Source: Pseudomonas frederiksbergensis
GTDB taxonomy: Bacteria > Pseudomonadota > Gammaproteobacteria > Pseudomonadales > Pseudomonadaceae
Direction of reading: 5' to 3'
NCBI RefSeq assembly: GCF_003732705.1
Contig: NZ_MOBR01000023.1
Span: forward strand, 37,679-101,678
Length of the DNA: 64,000 nucleotides
Below are positions 1-8,345 of this stretch, one piece after another. Position 1 is the stretch's first letter. Each line of letters begins with the position of its first letter. A program made the translations under genes and the position numbers. The notes below the pieces were generated by a model that made no database searches, was not told the DNA's origin, and saw only the letters and a list, made by a program, of their open reading frames with translations.

Positions 1-181
1 GGCGGTCCCGGCGTTGTTCTATGCCAGCACACTGCTGCCGTTTCCCGGCGACTGCGGACACTTGAGCGCCTACTTTGAAAGGTTGATACAGCGACCGTCG
101 GTGCAGCGGGTCATTGATGAAGCCAAGCCGTATTTTCAGTTTTATCCGTTTGCGGAAGCGATCCCGTTGCGGTTTCGCTGA
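1..181 (+). CDS. Glutathione S-transferase, C-terminal end (gene cut by window start)
   Basis: Reading from base 2 gives 59 codons and a TGA stop. The residues visible (for example FERLIQRPSVQRVIDEA followed by a short basic tail) fit the last helices of a GST C-terminal domain, where a helix with RPSVQR is typical. The glutathione-binding thioredoxin-fold half lies outside the window, so substrate and subclass cannot be judged. Inference from a short C-terminal piece only; the family call is likely and the precise function is unknown. Confidence 0.6.
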   Translation, partial: AVPALFYASTLLPFPGDCGHLSAYFERLIQRPSVQRVIDEAKPYFQFYPFAEAIPLRFR

Positions 182-203
182 CATAGCCGCAGCGCAAACC
201 AAT

Positions 204-295
204 TGTAGGAGCGAGGCTTGCCCGCGAAAGCTATGTAACATCCACCGTAGAGGTTGAATGGTATAGCGCTTCGCGGGCAAGCCTCGCTCCTACAG
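204..295. repeat. REPIN (two inverted REP elements)
   Basis: A REP core TGTAGGAGCGAGGCTTGCCC is followed about 40 bases later by its inverted copy ending in CTCGCTCCTACA. The pair can fold into a long hairpin and sits between the GST and cytochrome c genes. It is the GAGGCTTGCCCGCG variant rather than the AGCTTGCTCGCG variant seen elsewhere in the window. Confidence 0.9.
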
Positions 296-306
296 TTTTG
301 GCGGCG

Positions 307-690
307 CTACGGAAAGGTCTGAAGGTAAGCCAACAGGTTTTCGATCTTTTCCGGATCGCTGATTCCCCAGAAGATCATGCGGGTGCCCGCCACCACGCTT
401 TTTGGGTCTTCGATGTACTTGGCCAGGGTTTCGCGGGTCCAGACCACACCGGATGATTTCATCGCCTCGGAGTACTGATAGCCCGTTGTGCTGCCGGCGG
501 TGCGGCCGATCACGCCATTGAGTTCGGGACCAAAGCCCGGGCGCGCCGATTCGCCGACTTGATGGCAGCCGCCGCAGGTTCGGCTGAACAGTTTGCCGCC
601 CGCCTCGGCATCGCCGGCCGCGTTTACCTCGGTACCGAGCAATCCTGTGGTGAGCAATAAAGCGAAGGTCAGTACGCTGGCGCGGATCAT
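307..690 (-). CDS. Class I c-type cytochrome, periplasmic
   Basis: A 127-residue protein with a signal peptide (residues 1 to about 24, ending VNA) and one haem-binding motif CGGCH at 39-43. Met105 in GTRMIFWG is the expected distal haem ligand. Size and motif order match small soluble class I cytochromes (cytochrome c2/c550 type) that shuttle electrons in the periplasm. No oxidase or dehydrogenase gene is adjacent, so the redox partner is unknown. It is transcribed toward the REPIN, away from the small lipoprotein gene upstream. The family is secure from the CXXCH and Met ligands; the physiological role is not. Confidence 0.9.
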   Translation of the reverse strand: MIRASVLTFALLLTTGLLGTEVNAAGDAEAGGKLFSRTCGGCHQVGESARPGFGPELNGVIGRTAGSTTGYQYSEAMKSSGVVWTRETLAKYIEDPKSVVAGTRMIFWGISDPEKIENLLAYLQTFP

Positions 691-756
691 GTAGCGGCTC
701 TCGAAAAAACGAGCAGCTATTTCATCACGACCCGCGTCGATACCGAAGCCTTCAAT

Positions 757-960
757 TTAATCGTGCAGCAAACCCGAGCTGTACTCATTGAAGTTGTTGC
801 CGATAGCGCTGCCGCCGAAGTTCAGCTTGTTCGTGGGGCGGCCATCAAACTGCTGGCAGCCATCTGAAAAACAGCTGCTGGTGGTCACACCGGAACCGGA
901 ACAAGCGCTCAGGAGCAAAGCACCGGCGATCAACACGACTTTGAAGAGATTCGATTTCAT
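757..960 (-). CDS. Small lipoprotein of unknown function
   Basis: A 67-residue protein starting MKSNLFKVVLIAGALLLSAC, a textbook type II signal peptide with Cys20 as the lipidated residue. The mature part is only about 48 residues, polar, and holds two further cysteines (30 and 35) that could form a disulphide. A longer in-frame start exists 13 codons upstream but would bury the signal peptide, so the ATG at 958-960 (complement) is preferred. Same strand as the cytochrome gene downstream, with a gap of 66 bases. No family recognised. Confidence 0.7.
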   Translation of the reverse strand: MKSNLFKVVLIAGALLLSACSGSGVTTSSCFSDGCQQFDGRPTNKLNFGGSAIGNNFNEYSSGLLHD

Positions 961-1089
961 TGTTCCGTTCCCTTTGGCTGCAAGCATGGCCACGCACAAC
1001 CCGAAGCCATCAGCCTAAGCCGCGCTCGCACCTGAAACCAATGAAACATCGAAGCTCGACAGCTTGGGTTCAGCCAAGTGGTCGCCTCC

Positions 1090-1410
1090 TCATTTGCGGG
1101 CCAATTTGTAGCGCACGCAGTCCTCATAAAAGCTCTTGCGGATCGCTTCCGGCTTGAACCGCGATTGGCTGTCATAGGTTTGCTCGGTAATGCCCATGGC
1201 CATCATGCGCATCCATGCCTTGTTGAACTTGTAACCCTGGATCTTCTGGCGTGCGGCATACAGCGAAACACCTTGCAGCTTCAATTCCTGAGCCCTGGCC
1301 GCCGTCCCCGCCCCCCAACTGCACATATACCGATCGTTGGGCATCAGCTCTTTGGCTTCCACCGGGATGGCAATGCTCGCCAGGGCAAACGAGATCACTA
1401 GATTGCGCAA
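1090..1410 (-). CDS. Small exported protein of unknown function
   Basis: Starting at a TTG codon (1408-1410, complement) preceded by AGGTGG, the product is 106 residues with a hydrophobic signal peptide RNLVISFALASIAIPVEA. The mature domain has two cysteines (about residues 30 and 98), so a disulphide is possible, and a basic C-terminus YKLARK. The open frame extends to an ATG at 1479, but that start would add 23 charged residues before the signal peptide and has no good ribosome-binding site. Sequence family not recognised; the periplasmic location is inferred. Confidence 0.6.
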   Translation of the reverse strand: MRNLVISFALASIAIPVEAKELMPNDRYMCSWGAGTAARAQELKLQGVSLYAARQKIQGYKFNKAWMRMMAMGITEQTYDSQSRFKPEAIRKSFYEDCVRYKLARK

Positions 1411-1597
1411 TTGAATTCCACCTAACCATCTGAAAGTGCGGCGATTCTGGCGATTACGCGAGGGGTTGGGGGCCAGCAAATTGCCTTACTTGAGACACCG
1501 AGGGATAAGTCCTTGAAACCGGGGTGGCGCAGACAATGCCGCAAGCCTGTTGCGCTGCTACGCTAAGTTTTCAAATCAAGCCGCAGGGAGCAGCGTA

Positions 1598-2452
1598 ATG
1601 GCCTTAATTTACGATGTGCCGCGAATCGGAACCCATTACAAATTCGGGCAAAGAGGCCCAACGTGCTGGTATTACGCGGCGAAGATGCTGCTCAAGTTCC
1701 ACGGTCTGTACGATAAGGCAGACGTGTCGGCAGAGTCGATCTACGAGCAGATGAAAACCCTGCACGAATTGCGACGCAGCTTTACCGAGACCGGTGAGAC
1801 CAGCAATGCCCTGTCGACTGCCGGCCTGCAGGCGAATCAGGCCAAGATGCTGGCTTATCAAGCGGCGATCACCCGTTTAAAGGCAAAACCCAACCTGTCG
1901 AAGGCGCAAAAAGAGCAACTCGCGACACTCGAAAAGGCCAAGGCCGACGAACGCCTGCCCCGAATTGACGCGGCCATTGAGCTGCTGAAGAAACAAGCGC
2001 TCGCCGATATGGGCCGGCTCGAAATCTTGCAGTCGTTTATTGGCGGTGGGTACTTTTGCAAGATAAACCGCGAACAGTATTTGAAACCGGAAGACGTTGA
2101 ACCTTTGCTGGAGCGCTGGGGCCCGTTTTACACCGGCGGTTCCGTGGTCGCGGCGGTCAAGACCGACACCGGTGAGGTGGTTCCTGGCGGTGACCGCATT
2201 ATTTCGGTAACGGAGTTCAAGCCCGACGGCTCCCACGCGATTGTCGTCTGCGGCGCTGACGACAAACTTGTTTATTACAAGGACCCGCACGACAGCTCCG
2301 AATTAAGGACGATGGACCTCAAGAAGTTCCATGCCGGCCTCGATACCGACGTCACCGACTTCCTCATCGCCATCAACTGCAACATGCCCTACGACCCGGA
2401 CAATGGCGGCTGCACACATATGCTGACCAAACGAATTGTGATTGCACCCTAG
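1598..2452 (+). CDS. Papain-like cysteine protease, AvrRpt2/C39-like
   Basis: A 284-residue protein with a papain-like catalytic arrangement: Cys23 in GPTCWYYAAKMLLKFHG, His213 in DGSHAIVVCGADD and Asp229 in YYKDPHD. This order and the Cys-Trp pair resemble the AvrRpt2-type (peptidase C70) and C39-like families. Between Cys and His, residues about 50-175 form a long charged helical insertion rich in Lys, Glu and Ala. No signal peptide is seen, so if exported it would use a specialised system. The ATG at 1598 is preferred over one 48 bases upstream because AGGGAG lies just before it. An outer-membrane protein gene follows on the same strand 36 bases later. Family likely; role (effector, bacteriocin-like or housekeeping) unknown. 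Confidence 0.72.
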   Translation: MALIYDVPRIGTHYKFGQRGPTCWYYAAKMLLKFHGLYDKADVSAESIYEQMKTLHELRRSFTETGETSNALSTAGLQANQAKMLAYQAAITRLKAKPNLSKAQKEQLATLEKAKADERLPRIDAAIELLKKQALADMGRLEILQSFIGGGYFCKINREQYLKPEDVEPLLERWGPFYTGGSVVAAVKTDTGEVVPGGDRIISVTEFKPDGSHAIVVCGADDKLVYYKDPHDSSELRTMDLKKFHAGLDTDVTDFLIAINCNMPYDPDNGGCTHMLTKRIVIAP

Positions 2453-2488
2453 GCACCTTGACGTCACTTGGGTGAAACGGAGGCCGTG

Positions 2489-3424
2489 ATGACAAAAACA
2501 AAAAGACTGATGGGGTTGATGGCTTTGTTGCCGGCTATCACTGCGCAGGCCGATGACGGCGGTATCAGTTTTTGGCTTCCCGGCCAGTTCGGTGCATTGG
2601 CGGCGGCGCCGACCGAGCCGGGCTGGAGTCTGCCGCTGGTTTATTACCACGTCAGTGCCAGTGAAGGTGGGAGCAAACCCTTTCCACGGGGCGGCCGCAC
2701 CACCGTGGGGCTGGATGCGAAAGCTGATTTGCTGTTTGCCAGCCCCACTTACACCTTCGCCGAACCGCTGTTGGGCGCTCAAGCAGCGGTGTCGGTGGTC
2801 GCTGCGGTGGGTCGATCCGAGGCCAGTGTCGATGCCACGTTGACCGGCCCGCGCGGGCGGGCTTTCTCCGGGGGCACGGACGACAGCCTCAAGGGCGCGA
2901 GCGACGTTTATTTGCTCGGCACGTTGAAATGGAACCATGGGGTGCACAATTTCATGGCGTACAGCATGGGCAACCTGCCCGTCGGCGCCTACGACCCGGA
3001 TCGCCTGGTCAATACCGGGCTTGGCCATGCCTCGATGGACGCGGGCGGCGGCTACACCTACTTCGACAAGACCAACGAGTTTTCCGCCGTGGCAGGCATG
3101 ACCTACAACTGGGAAAACACCGATATCGATTATCAAAACGGCATCGACGCCCACCTGGACCTGAGCGCCTCGCACTTCATCACCAGCCAGACCCACCTGG
3201 GTGTGGTCGGCTACGTTTACCATCAGGTCACGGGGGACAGCGGCAGTGGCGCGACCCAGGGCGATTTCAAATCCAAAGTCAGCGCCGTCGGGCCCCAGGC
3301 CGGGCACTTCTTCAAGGTCGGCAAAGAACTCTGGTATGCCAACCTCAAGGGTTACTACGAGTTTGACGCCGAGAATCGCGCCGAAGGCTGGAACACTTGG
3401 CTGTCGTTGGTCGTTCCGCTTTAA
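2489..3424 (+). CDS. Outer-membrane beta-barrel protein, phenol-degradation MetA/SphA-like
   Basis: A 311-residue protein with a signal peptide (MTKTKRLMGLMALLPAITAQA) and alternating aromatic/polar strands typical of a beta barrel, for example TYTFAEPLL, WYANLKGYYEFD and a C-terminal WLSLVVPL. Features such as LPVGAYDP and a final strand that includes the whole C-terminus match the phenol_MetA_deg-like transporter family, which often accompanies aromatic or lipid catabolism genes. The start at 2489 follows GGAGG. The upstream protease gene may be co-transcribed. Substrate unknown. Confidence 0.75.
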   Translation: MTKTKRLMGLMALLPAITAQADDGGISFWLPGQFGALAAAPTEPGWSLPLVYYHVSASEGGSKPFPRGGRTTVGLDAKADLLFASPTYTFAEPLLGAQAAVSVVAAVGRSEASVDATLTGPRGRAFSGGTDDSLKGASDVYLLGTLKWNHGVHNFMAYSMGNLPVGAYDPDRLVNTGLGHASMDAGGGYTYFDKTNEFSAVAGMTYNWENTDIDYQNGIDAHLDLSASHFITSQTHLGVVGYVYHQVTGDSGSGATQGDFKSKVSAVGPQAGHFFKVGKELWYANLKGYYEFDAENRAEGWNTWLSLVVPL

Positions 3425-3474
3425 AAAAAGGGGACGCATTTATTTAACGGGTTTGATGTTGGATGGAAGGACCT

Positions 3475-3712
3475 CTTCGCGAGCAAGCCCGGCTCCAACA
3501 GGGGATTTGCTGTGAACACAAATTACGTGCTCGACGATGATCCCCTGTGGGAGCGGGCTTGCTCGCGAAAGCGGTTTCACATTCAACATTGATAGCGGCT
3601 GACACGACGCCTTCGCGGGCAAGCCCGGCTCCAACAGGGGATTTGCTGTGAACACAAATTACGTGCTCGACGATGATTCCCTGTGGGAGCGGGCTTGCTC
3701 GCGAAAGCGGTT
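3475..3712. repeat. Duplicated REP doublets, 136-bp period
   Basis: Two near-identical REP doublets lie in tandem. The segment from AACAGGGGATTTGCTG recurs exactly 136 bases downstream (3498 and 3634). Each unit holds an inverted GAGCAAGCCCGGCTCC core and a direct GGGAGCGGGCTTGCTC core. The array lies between the outer-membrane protein gene and the stop codon of the polyamine-binding protein gene; frames through it are spurious. Confidence 0.9.
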
Positions 3713-4801
3713 CTAGGTGTTGGTCTTCAGTTTGTTCCACAGGCGGGTTGTCAGCCGTGCGATGGCGGGCGGCAGGTCTTCGACGGTGAACAATCGGTCC
3801 AACACTGTTTTGGGCGGGTAAATCGCCGGGTCCTGCTTCACCTCCGGCGCCACATCGGCGTCCGCCGCCAGGTTGGCGTTGGCGTAATGGACACTGCTGC
3901 TGATGTTGGCAATCACCTTGGGCTCAAGCAAGTAGTTCATGTAGGTGTAGCCGTTCTTCTCGTGGGGCGCGCTCTTGGGCATGACCACCATGTCCATCCA
4001 CAGGGTCGAACCTTCGTTCGGGATCGAATAGGCGATGTCGATACCGTTTTTGGCTTCCTTGGCACTGGCGGCGGCCTGCACGATGTCGCCGTTGAAACCG
4101 ATCACCGCGCAGATGTTGCCGTTGGCCAGGTCGCTGACGTACTTGGAGGTGTGGAAGTACTGCACGTAGGGCCGGATCTTCAGTAGCGCTTGCTCGGCCT
4201 TGGCGTAATCCGCCGCCTCGTGGCTGTGGTGCGGCAGGCCCAGGTAGTTGAGGGTGATCGGCAGGATCTGCGTCGGGTTATCGATAATCGCCACGCCACA
4301 CTGGCTCAACTTCTTGATGTTGTTCTCGTCAAAAAACAGGCTCCAGGAGTGGGTGACATCGGTGTTGCCAAAGATCGCTTTGATCTTCTCGACGTTGTAG
4401 CCGATCCCCGCCGTGCCCCACATATACGGATAGCCGTACTGGTTGCCGGGGTCATTGACCTCGAGTTTTTTCATCAGCGCCGGGTCGAGGTTTTTCCAGT
4501 TGGGCAGTTGGCTCTTGTCCAGTTTCTGGATCGCCCCGGCCTTGATCAACCGCGACATGAAATGGTTCGACGGACTGACCACGTCATACCCGGTATTGCC
4601 GGTCATCAACTTCGATTCCAGCACTTCGTTACTGTCGTGGATGTCGTAGGTCGCCTTGATCCCGGTGGCTTTGGTGAAACTGGGCAAGGTGTCCTCGGCG
4701 ATATAGCCGCTCCAGTTGGAAATGTTGACCTGTTCGTCGGCGTACGTGACCGCCGAAAACGTTGTGAGCAAGACCGCCAGGGAAACAGGATTAACGCGCA
4801 T
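3713..4801 (-). CDS. Periplasmic polyamine-binding protein (PotF/SpuD-like)
   Basis: A 362-residue extracellular solute-binding protein with a signal peptide ending VTYA. Family signatures include VNISNWSGYIAEDTLPSF near the mature N-terminus, YDIHDSNEVLESKLMTG, YDVVSPSNHFMSRL and PYMWGTAGIGYN, all characteristic of the PotD/PotF/SpuD group that captures putrescine or spermidine for ABC transporters. No permease or ATPase gene is next to it; instead it follows a PuuB-like oxidase gene by 51 bases on the same strand, so the two are probably one operon. It may feed a shared polyamine ABC system encoded elsewhere. The first of three such proteins in this window. Confidence 0.9.
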   Translation of the reverse strand: MRVNPVSLAVLLTTFSAVTYADEQVNISNWSGYIAEDTLPSFTKATGIKATYDIHDSNEVLESKLMTGNTGYDVVSPSNHFMSRLIKAGAIQKLDKSQLPNWKNLDPALMKKLEVNDPGNQYGYPYMWGTAGIGYNVEKIKAIFGNTDVTHSWSLFFDENNIKKLSQCGVAIIDNPTQILPITLNYLGLPHHSHEAADYAKAEQALLKIRPYVQYFHTSKYVSDLANGNICAVIGFNGDIVQAAASAKEAKNGIDIAYSIPNEGSTLWMDMVVMPKSAPHEKNGYTYMNYLLEPKVIANISSSVHYANANLAADADVAPEVKQDPAIYPPKTVLDRLFTVEDLPPAIARLTTRLWNKLKTNT

Positions 4802-4852
4802 GTTCGATCACCTGATTTTTGAAGAATTTTTGTTGTTTGTGATGCCCGGTTT

Positions 4853-6154
4853 CTAGATTTCTGTTCTGGCCCTGACCGCCTCCACACGCATGCGCAGCAT
4901 GGCACCGATATCGAGCAAAGGCTTGGGCGGCAGCCAGCCGGGCTGGGCTCGTTGCATGACCGACGCCAATATCGGCGAGTCGGCGCCCGAGGCCAGTTCG
5001 GCCAGCAGTCGCCCCCAAAGGGTGCCGCGCGCCACGCCCGAACCGTTGCAGCCGGCCACGGCAAACACGCCCTCTTCGACCTTGGCGAAATACGGTTGCC
5101 CGGAGCGCGAGGCGCTCAAATGACCGCTCCAGGTGAATCGAATGTCTTGCTCGCTCAGCCACGGGAACCGACGCTGCAAACCCAGCGCGTGATGTTTTCT
5201 GCGGGACAGCAGATCGCTGTTGGATAAATCCTGAGCGCGGTATTCGGCGGTATTGCGGATCATCACGCGACGATCCGGAGTCAGTCGCACCGTGGCCCCG
5301 AGTGGCCGGGTGGACAGCACGCCCCAGGGCTCAACGCTGCCCATCGCTTGAAACTCATCGACGGTCAACGGCCGTGTCAGACTGGCGCTGAGTTCCATCG
5401 GGAACGTGCCGCTGTCGACGATTCCCGAGCGTGGGATGAAGGCGTTCAGGCACACCAGCACGTGCTTGGCCTCAATGCTGCCGTCGACACCTTGGGCACG
5501 AATCCGCCCTTTATCCAGACGCTGAAGGCCGGTGATATCGGTGTTTTCGTAGAGGCTTACGGTGGGCGGCAAGGCTTCCAGCAAGCCCTTCACATATTTG
5601 GCCGGTTGCAGCAAGGCGTTGCCGTTGCCACACCAGATCGCCGCCTGGTAATGCGCGGTTCCGAGTTTTCGCTTGAGCTGTTCGCCTTCCAGAAACTGCG
5701 CCGAAGCCCCCACGGCGTGCAGCGTTTGCAGCTTGGCCTCGACGTGGGTCAACTTGGCGGGATCGCTGACGGCGAAGAAATAGCCGGCATCCCGAAAGTC
5801 GCACTCGATGCCGTGACGGGCAATTCGCTGGCGGACTTCCTCGCTGGCAGCGCGGGAGATCGAGGTGTCCACTTCATAACCGGCGAAGCCCCGATGCCCC
5901 GACAGTTCATCCGTGGCTGGATGTTCATGGGCCACGACGAACCCGGAATTACGCGCCGAAGCACCCTGCGCCGCGCGCTGCCGGTCGACAATCACGATGC
6001 GCGCCTGAGGATGCATTTCGGCGAGTGAATGCGCGGCGCACAGCCCCGTAATCCCGGCGCCAATGACCAGCCAATCGGCTTTTTCCGTACCGCTCAGGCG
6101 ATCACGGACCGGGGCGTTTCCCGCCTGCGCAATCCAGCCACATACGTTTTCCAT
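4853..6154 (-). CDS. FAD-dependent oxidoreductase, gamma-glutamylputrescine-oxidase (PuuB/PauB) type
   Basis: A 433-residue DAO-family flavoprotein. The dinucleotide fold VIGAGITGLCAA lies at residues 30-41, the GASARNSGF segment typical of this group follows, and the C-terminal FAD-contacting region is FTWSGHLSASRSGQP then AVAGCNGSGVARGT. Relatives oxidise gamma-glutamylated polyamines to aldehydes and peroxide. Its operon partner is a PotF-like binding protein and a LysR regulator is divergent, which supports a polyamine role. A gamma-glutamylpolyamine synthetase is not present here. The DAO family is certain; the exact substrate is inferred from context. Confidence 0.82.
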   Translation of the reverse strand: MENVCGWIAQAGNAPVRDRLSGTEKADWLVIGAGITGLCAAHSLAEMHPQARIVIVDRQRAAQGASARNSGFVVAHEHPATDELSGHRGFAGYEVDTSISRAASEEVRQRIARHGIECDFRDAGYFFAVSDPAKLTHVEAKLQTLHAVGASAQFLEGEQLKRKLGTAHYQAAIWCGNGNALLQPAKYVKGLLEALPPTVSLYENTDITGLQRLDKGRIRAQGVDGSIEAKHVLVCLNAFIPRSGIVDSGTFPMELSASLTRPLTVDEFQAMGSVEPWGVLSTRPLGATVRLTPDRRVMIRNTAEYRAQDLSNSDLLSRRKHHALGLQRRFPWLSEQDIRFTWSGHLSASRSGQPYFAKVEEGVFAVAGCNGSGVARGTLWGRLLAELASGADSPILASVMQRAQPGWLPPKPLLDIGAMLRMRVEAVRARTEI

Positions 6155-6310
6155 GCATCACCTCATTGACTGTCGTTCGGCAAGCCGCCCCTGACGCTAC
6201 ATGCAGTAATCGCATGAGCCGTGTCAGATGACAGCAGCCAGAGCTGGAATCTATAAGGTCTGTAGTGATACAACCAACGTTATAAAATCATCAGGCCATT
6301 CTGAAAACGC

Positions 6311-7183
6311 ATGGATAAAATTCGCCACGTTCCTTCTTTCCAAGGCCTTCAAGCGTTGGTTGAGGTCGCTGATTCGGGCAGCTTCACGCAAGCGGCGCAA
6401 AAGCTCTGCCTGACCCAAAGCGCCGTCAGCCGCAAAATCCAGCAATTGGAGAGTCACTTCGGCGTGTCGCTGTTCGTCAGGAGCAGCCGCAGCCTGCAAT
6501 TGACCGCGGAGGGCGAGCAGGTCCTGGCCAGTGCGCGCCATATCCTGGAGCAACTGAAAACCCTTGAAGATCGCCTCTCCCCGCAAAAGCGCCCCTTCCG
6601 CATCCGCATGCACGTGTCCCTGGCAGTTCGCTGGTTGTTGCCGAAACTGAGCGACTTCTACCTGCGCTACCCGGAGGTTTCCCTGTCGATAGAAACCGTG
6701 GCGACGGAGATCGTCGAACCGGCCAGCGACAGCGACGCCTACATCCTCTATCTGCCGGAGCCCTCGAAGGATCCAGCCAGCCTGACCCTGTTCGAAGAAG
6801 CGCTGGTGCCGGTGTGCGCACCGGGCCTCGGCCCATTGACGTCGATGGACGATCTCGTACGCTTCGCGCTGCTGCATCGTTCGGCGGACAAGCAAGCGTG
6901 GATCGACTGGCTGGCGGCCAATGGCGGCAAGTCGCTGGAGGATTACCGGCACATCCCCTTCAACCTCGATGAGCTGGCGCTGGATGCGGCGGCACGGGGT
7001 TTGGGCGTGGCGATGACGGATCTGACCCTGGCGCAGGAGTCGCTGGATCGCGGGGTACTGGTGGTTCCGTTTGGCCAGCCGCTGAAGACCCGAGGGATTT
7101 ATTCGCTGTGCCCGCAACCGTCGGCGGCGAGCCATCCGGCGTGCGGGGCGATCATGCAGTGGTTTGCTGAACAGGCCGGTTAG
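6311..7183 (+). CDS. LysR-family transcriptional regulator (GcvA-like)
   Basis: A 290-residue protein with an N-terminal winged helix-turn-helix (LQALVEVADSGSFTQAAQKL followed by CLTQSAVSRKIQQLE) and a C-terminal effector-binding domain. The order and the short linker match the GcvA-like branch of LysR regulators. It is divergent from the FAD oxidase/binding protein operon with a 156-base shared promoter region, so it most likely controls that operon in response to a polyamine-derived signal. Downstream is the degenerate 7.2-8.5 kb region. Confidence 0.9.
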   Translation: MDKIRHVPSFQGLQALVEVADSGSFTQAAQKLCLTQSAVSRKIQQLESHFGVSLFVRSSRSLQLTAEGEQVLASARHILEQLKTLEDRLSPQKRPFRIRMHVSLAVRWLLPKLSDFYLRYPEVSLSIETVATEIVEPASDSDAYILYLPEPSKDPASLTLFEEALVPVCAPGLGPLTSMDDLVRFALLHRSADKQAWIDWLAANGGKSLEDYRHIPFNLDELALDAAARGLGVAMTDLTLAQESLDRGVLVVPFGQPLKTRGIYSLCPQPSAASHPACGAIMQWFAEQAG

Positions 7184-7221
7184 CCAGATTTATCTGACCC
7201 GCTATACGTTCCTGGCTTCGC

Positions 7222-7257
7222 GGAAAACCTCGTTTGCTAATAAGTAAGAGGTTTTCC
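7222..7257. repeat. Perfect 10-bp inverted repeat at the edge of a decayed region
   Basis: GGAAAACCTC (7222-7231) and GAGGTTTTCC (7248-7257) are exact inverted copies separated by 16 bases. It has no T-tract, so it is not an intrinsic terminator in the usual form. It sits just before the remnant of an alcohol dehydrogenase gene and might be an old operator or a deletion/insertion scar. Confidence 0.6.
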
Positions 7258-7284
7258 CATGAGCGACCATTGCGAACTCACCCA

Positions 7285-7500
7285 ATTTACTGGTCACCGC
7301 CAACGCCAACCTTGACTGGACAGCCATGCTCGGCAGCTTGCGTGGCAACGGGCGCCTGCATTTTGTCGGCATCGTCCCCAGCGCCATTCCCATACACGTG
7401 ATTGACCTGCCCCCCAGCAAAAGACCTTGTCCGGCTCGCCGGTCGGTTCGCCCAGCAACACCGTGACCATGCTCGAATTCCTCTCCCCCTTATTCGAAAC
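7285..7500 (+). pseudogene. Remnant of a zinc-dependent alcohol dehydrogenase (CAD/YahK type)
   Basis: Translation shows LLVTANANLDWTAMLGSL, then RGNGRLHFVGIVPSAIPIHV, the post-Rossmann part of cinnamyl-alcohol-dehydrogenase-like enzymes. Near 7415 the reading frame must shift to continue as QQKTLSGSPVGSPSNTVTML. Only about 70 of roughly 340 expected codons remain, both ends are missing, and no start or zinc-binding cysteines are seen. This is a truncated and frameshifted pseudogene. Confidence 0.78.
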
Positions 7501-7546
7501 TGCCTGTGCGCTCACGCTGCTACGCCACCTCAATTTTCATCCAAAT

Positions 7547-7670
7547 TAGATTATTACGCTTGGCGAAATCGGCACGATATACCACCGGTGACACGTTGAG
7601 TTTTTCGATCAATAGCCAGCCATGAGCGCCTTGATCGCTTTGCTCGACTCGCTCAATTCGTCGCGGTCAA
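7547..7670 (-). pseudogene. Truncated copy of the LuxR-type response regulator gene at 10993-11619
   Basis: Bases from about 7548 closely match the 3' end of the intact response regulator gene (ATTATTACGCTTGGCGAA and following). At about 7612 the match jumps to the region around 11263 (GCGCCTTGATCGCTTTGCTC), skipping nearly 200 bases that encode most of the DNA-binding domain. The stop codon is also lost (TGA is replaced by TGG). It is an internally deleted partial duplicate on the same strand as the intact gene. Confidence 0.8.
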
Positions 7671-7802
7671 TTTCAATAAAATCCGTACTAAAACATCGGT
7701 TCTCAGGCGTTTTTTTCAAGAACCCTAAATCAAAGTTTCAAAAAACAGTATTGATGAATTTAGTCGGGCATAGCTGGGTTTGGCATAAGCTCGTTCGTTT
7801 AA
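7671..7802. other. AT-rich stretch without recognisable gene
   Basis: This stretch has clearly lower GC than its surroundings, with several A and T runs. Short open frames here have no ribosome-binding site or family resemblance. It continues the decayed segment that begins at about 7200. Confidence 0.5.
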
Positions 7803-8024
7803 TCACCTAAGGTGTGTTGGGCGGACGTTTACTGCTGGCATTAGACTGTCTCTACTAGAGAATGGCTTGCCCAGCCAGCCAAGGCAAAAGTCATCGACTT
7901 CCACCCATGAATCGCCTGGTGATTCGCGGCATCGCATAACGGTCGTACAAATGCCTTCTTGATCAATCTTGACAAAGCTACGGAATTTGCGACGCTTAGA
8001 TATCAATAACGTAAAAAACAACAT
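7803..8024 (-). CDS. Small hypothetical protein
   Basis: From the ATG at 8022-8024 (complement), preceded by GGAAGGAATTCACC, the product is 73 residues: a short hydrophobic start, a basic patch ISKRRKFRSFVK, then ICTTVMRCRESPGDSWVEVDD. The strong ribosome-binding site favours this start over one 26 codons upstream. It resembles, in my memory only, short uncharacterised Pseudomonas proteins with a KFxSFV motif. It lies among pseudogene fragments but is itself intact. Function unknown. Confidence 0.5.
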   Translation of the reverse strand: MLFFTLLISKRRKFRSFVKIDQEGICTTVMRCRESPGDSWVEVDDFCLGWLGKPFSSRDSLMPAVNVRPTHLR

Positions 8025-8345
8025 GGTGAATTCCTTCCTGGCAGCTCTAGTTATGACCTGGGATTTGAAGGGTCTGGAATAAAAATGGCTTTTTGGCAGC
8101 ATAAAACAACCCGTTTAAAAGGCTAGAACTGGTGCCAACTTAAATTAAGTGCACACCATGTCTTGGCTTTACGAGGTTGTGTAGGTGACTTGGCCGGACG
8201 GATACCCTGTTTGAGGAGTTCTGCGCGCTTAACAAGTACGGGCATCATCTTCAGACCGAACACAGGCCGTCTTGCTGCCGCCAGACTCGATAATCTTTGC
8301 CCACAATTTAGCAAAATACCCTGAACCCCACTGCCGAGCCACGCC
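8025..8345. other. Intergenic segment with no gene I can support
   Basis: Open frames on the minus strand cross this stretch (for example one encoding KMMPVLVKRAELLKQGIRP), but they have no convincing start and are not recognised. It may contain the outer end of an old IS element, because the IS5-type transposase start lies directly downstream. No terminal inverted repeat could be assigned. Confidence 0.4.

Noticed and set aside
2303..3439. Minus-strand open frame of 378 codons
   Set aside because: Antisense to the outer-membrane protein gene; no ribosome-binding site or family match.
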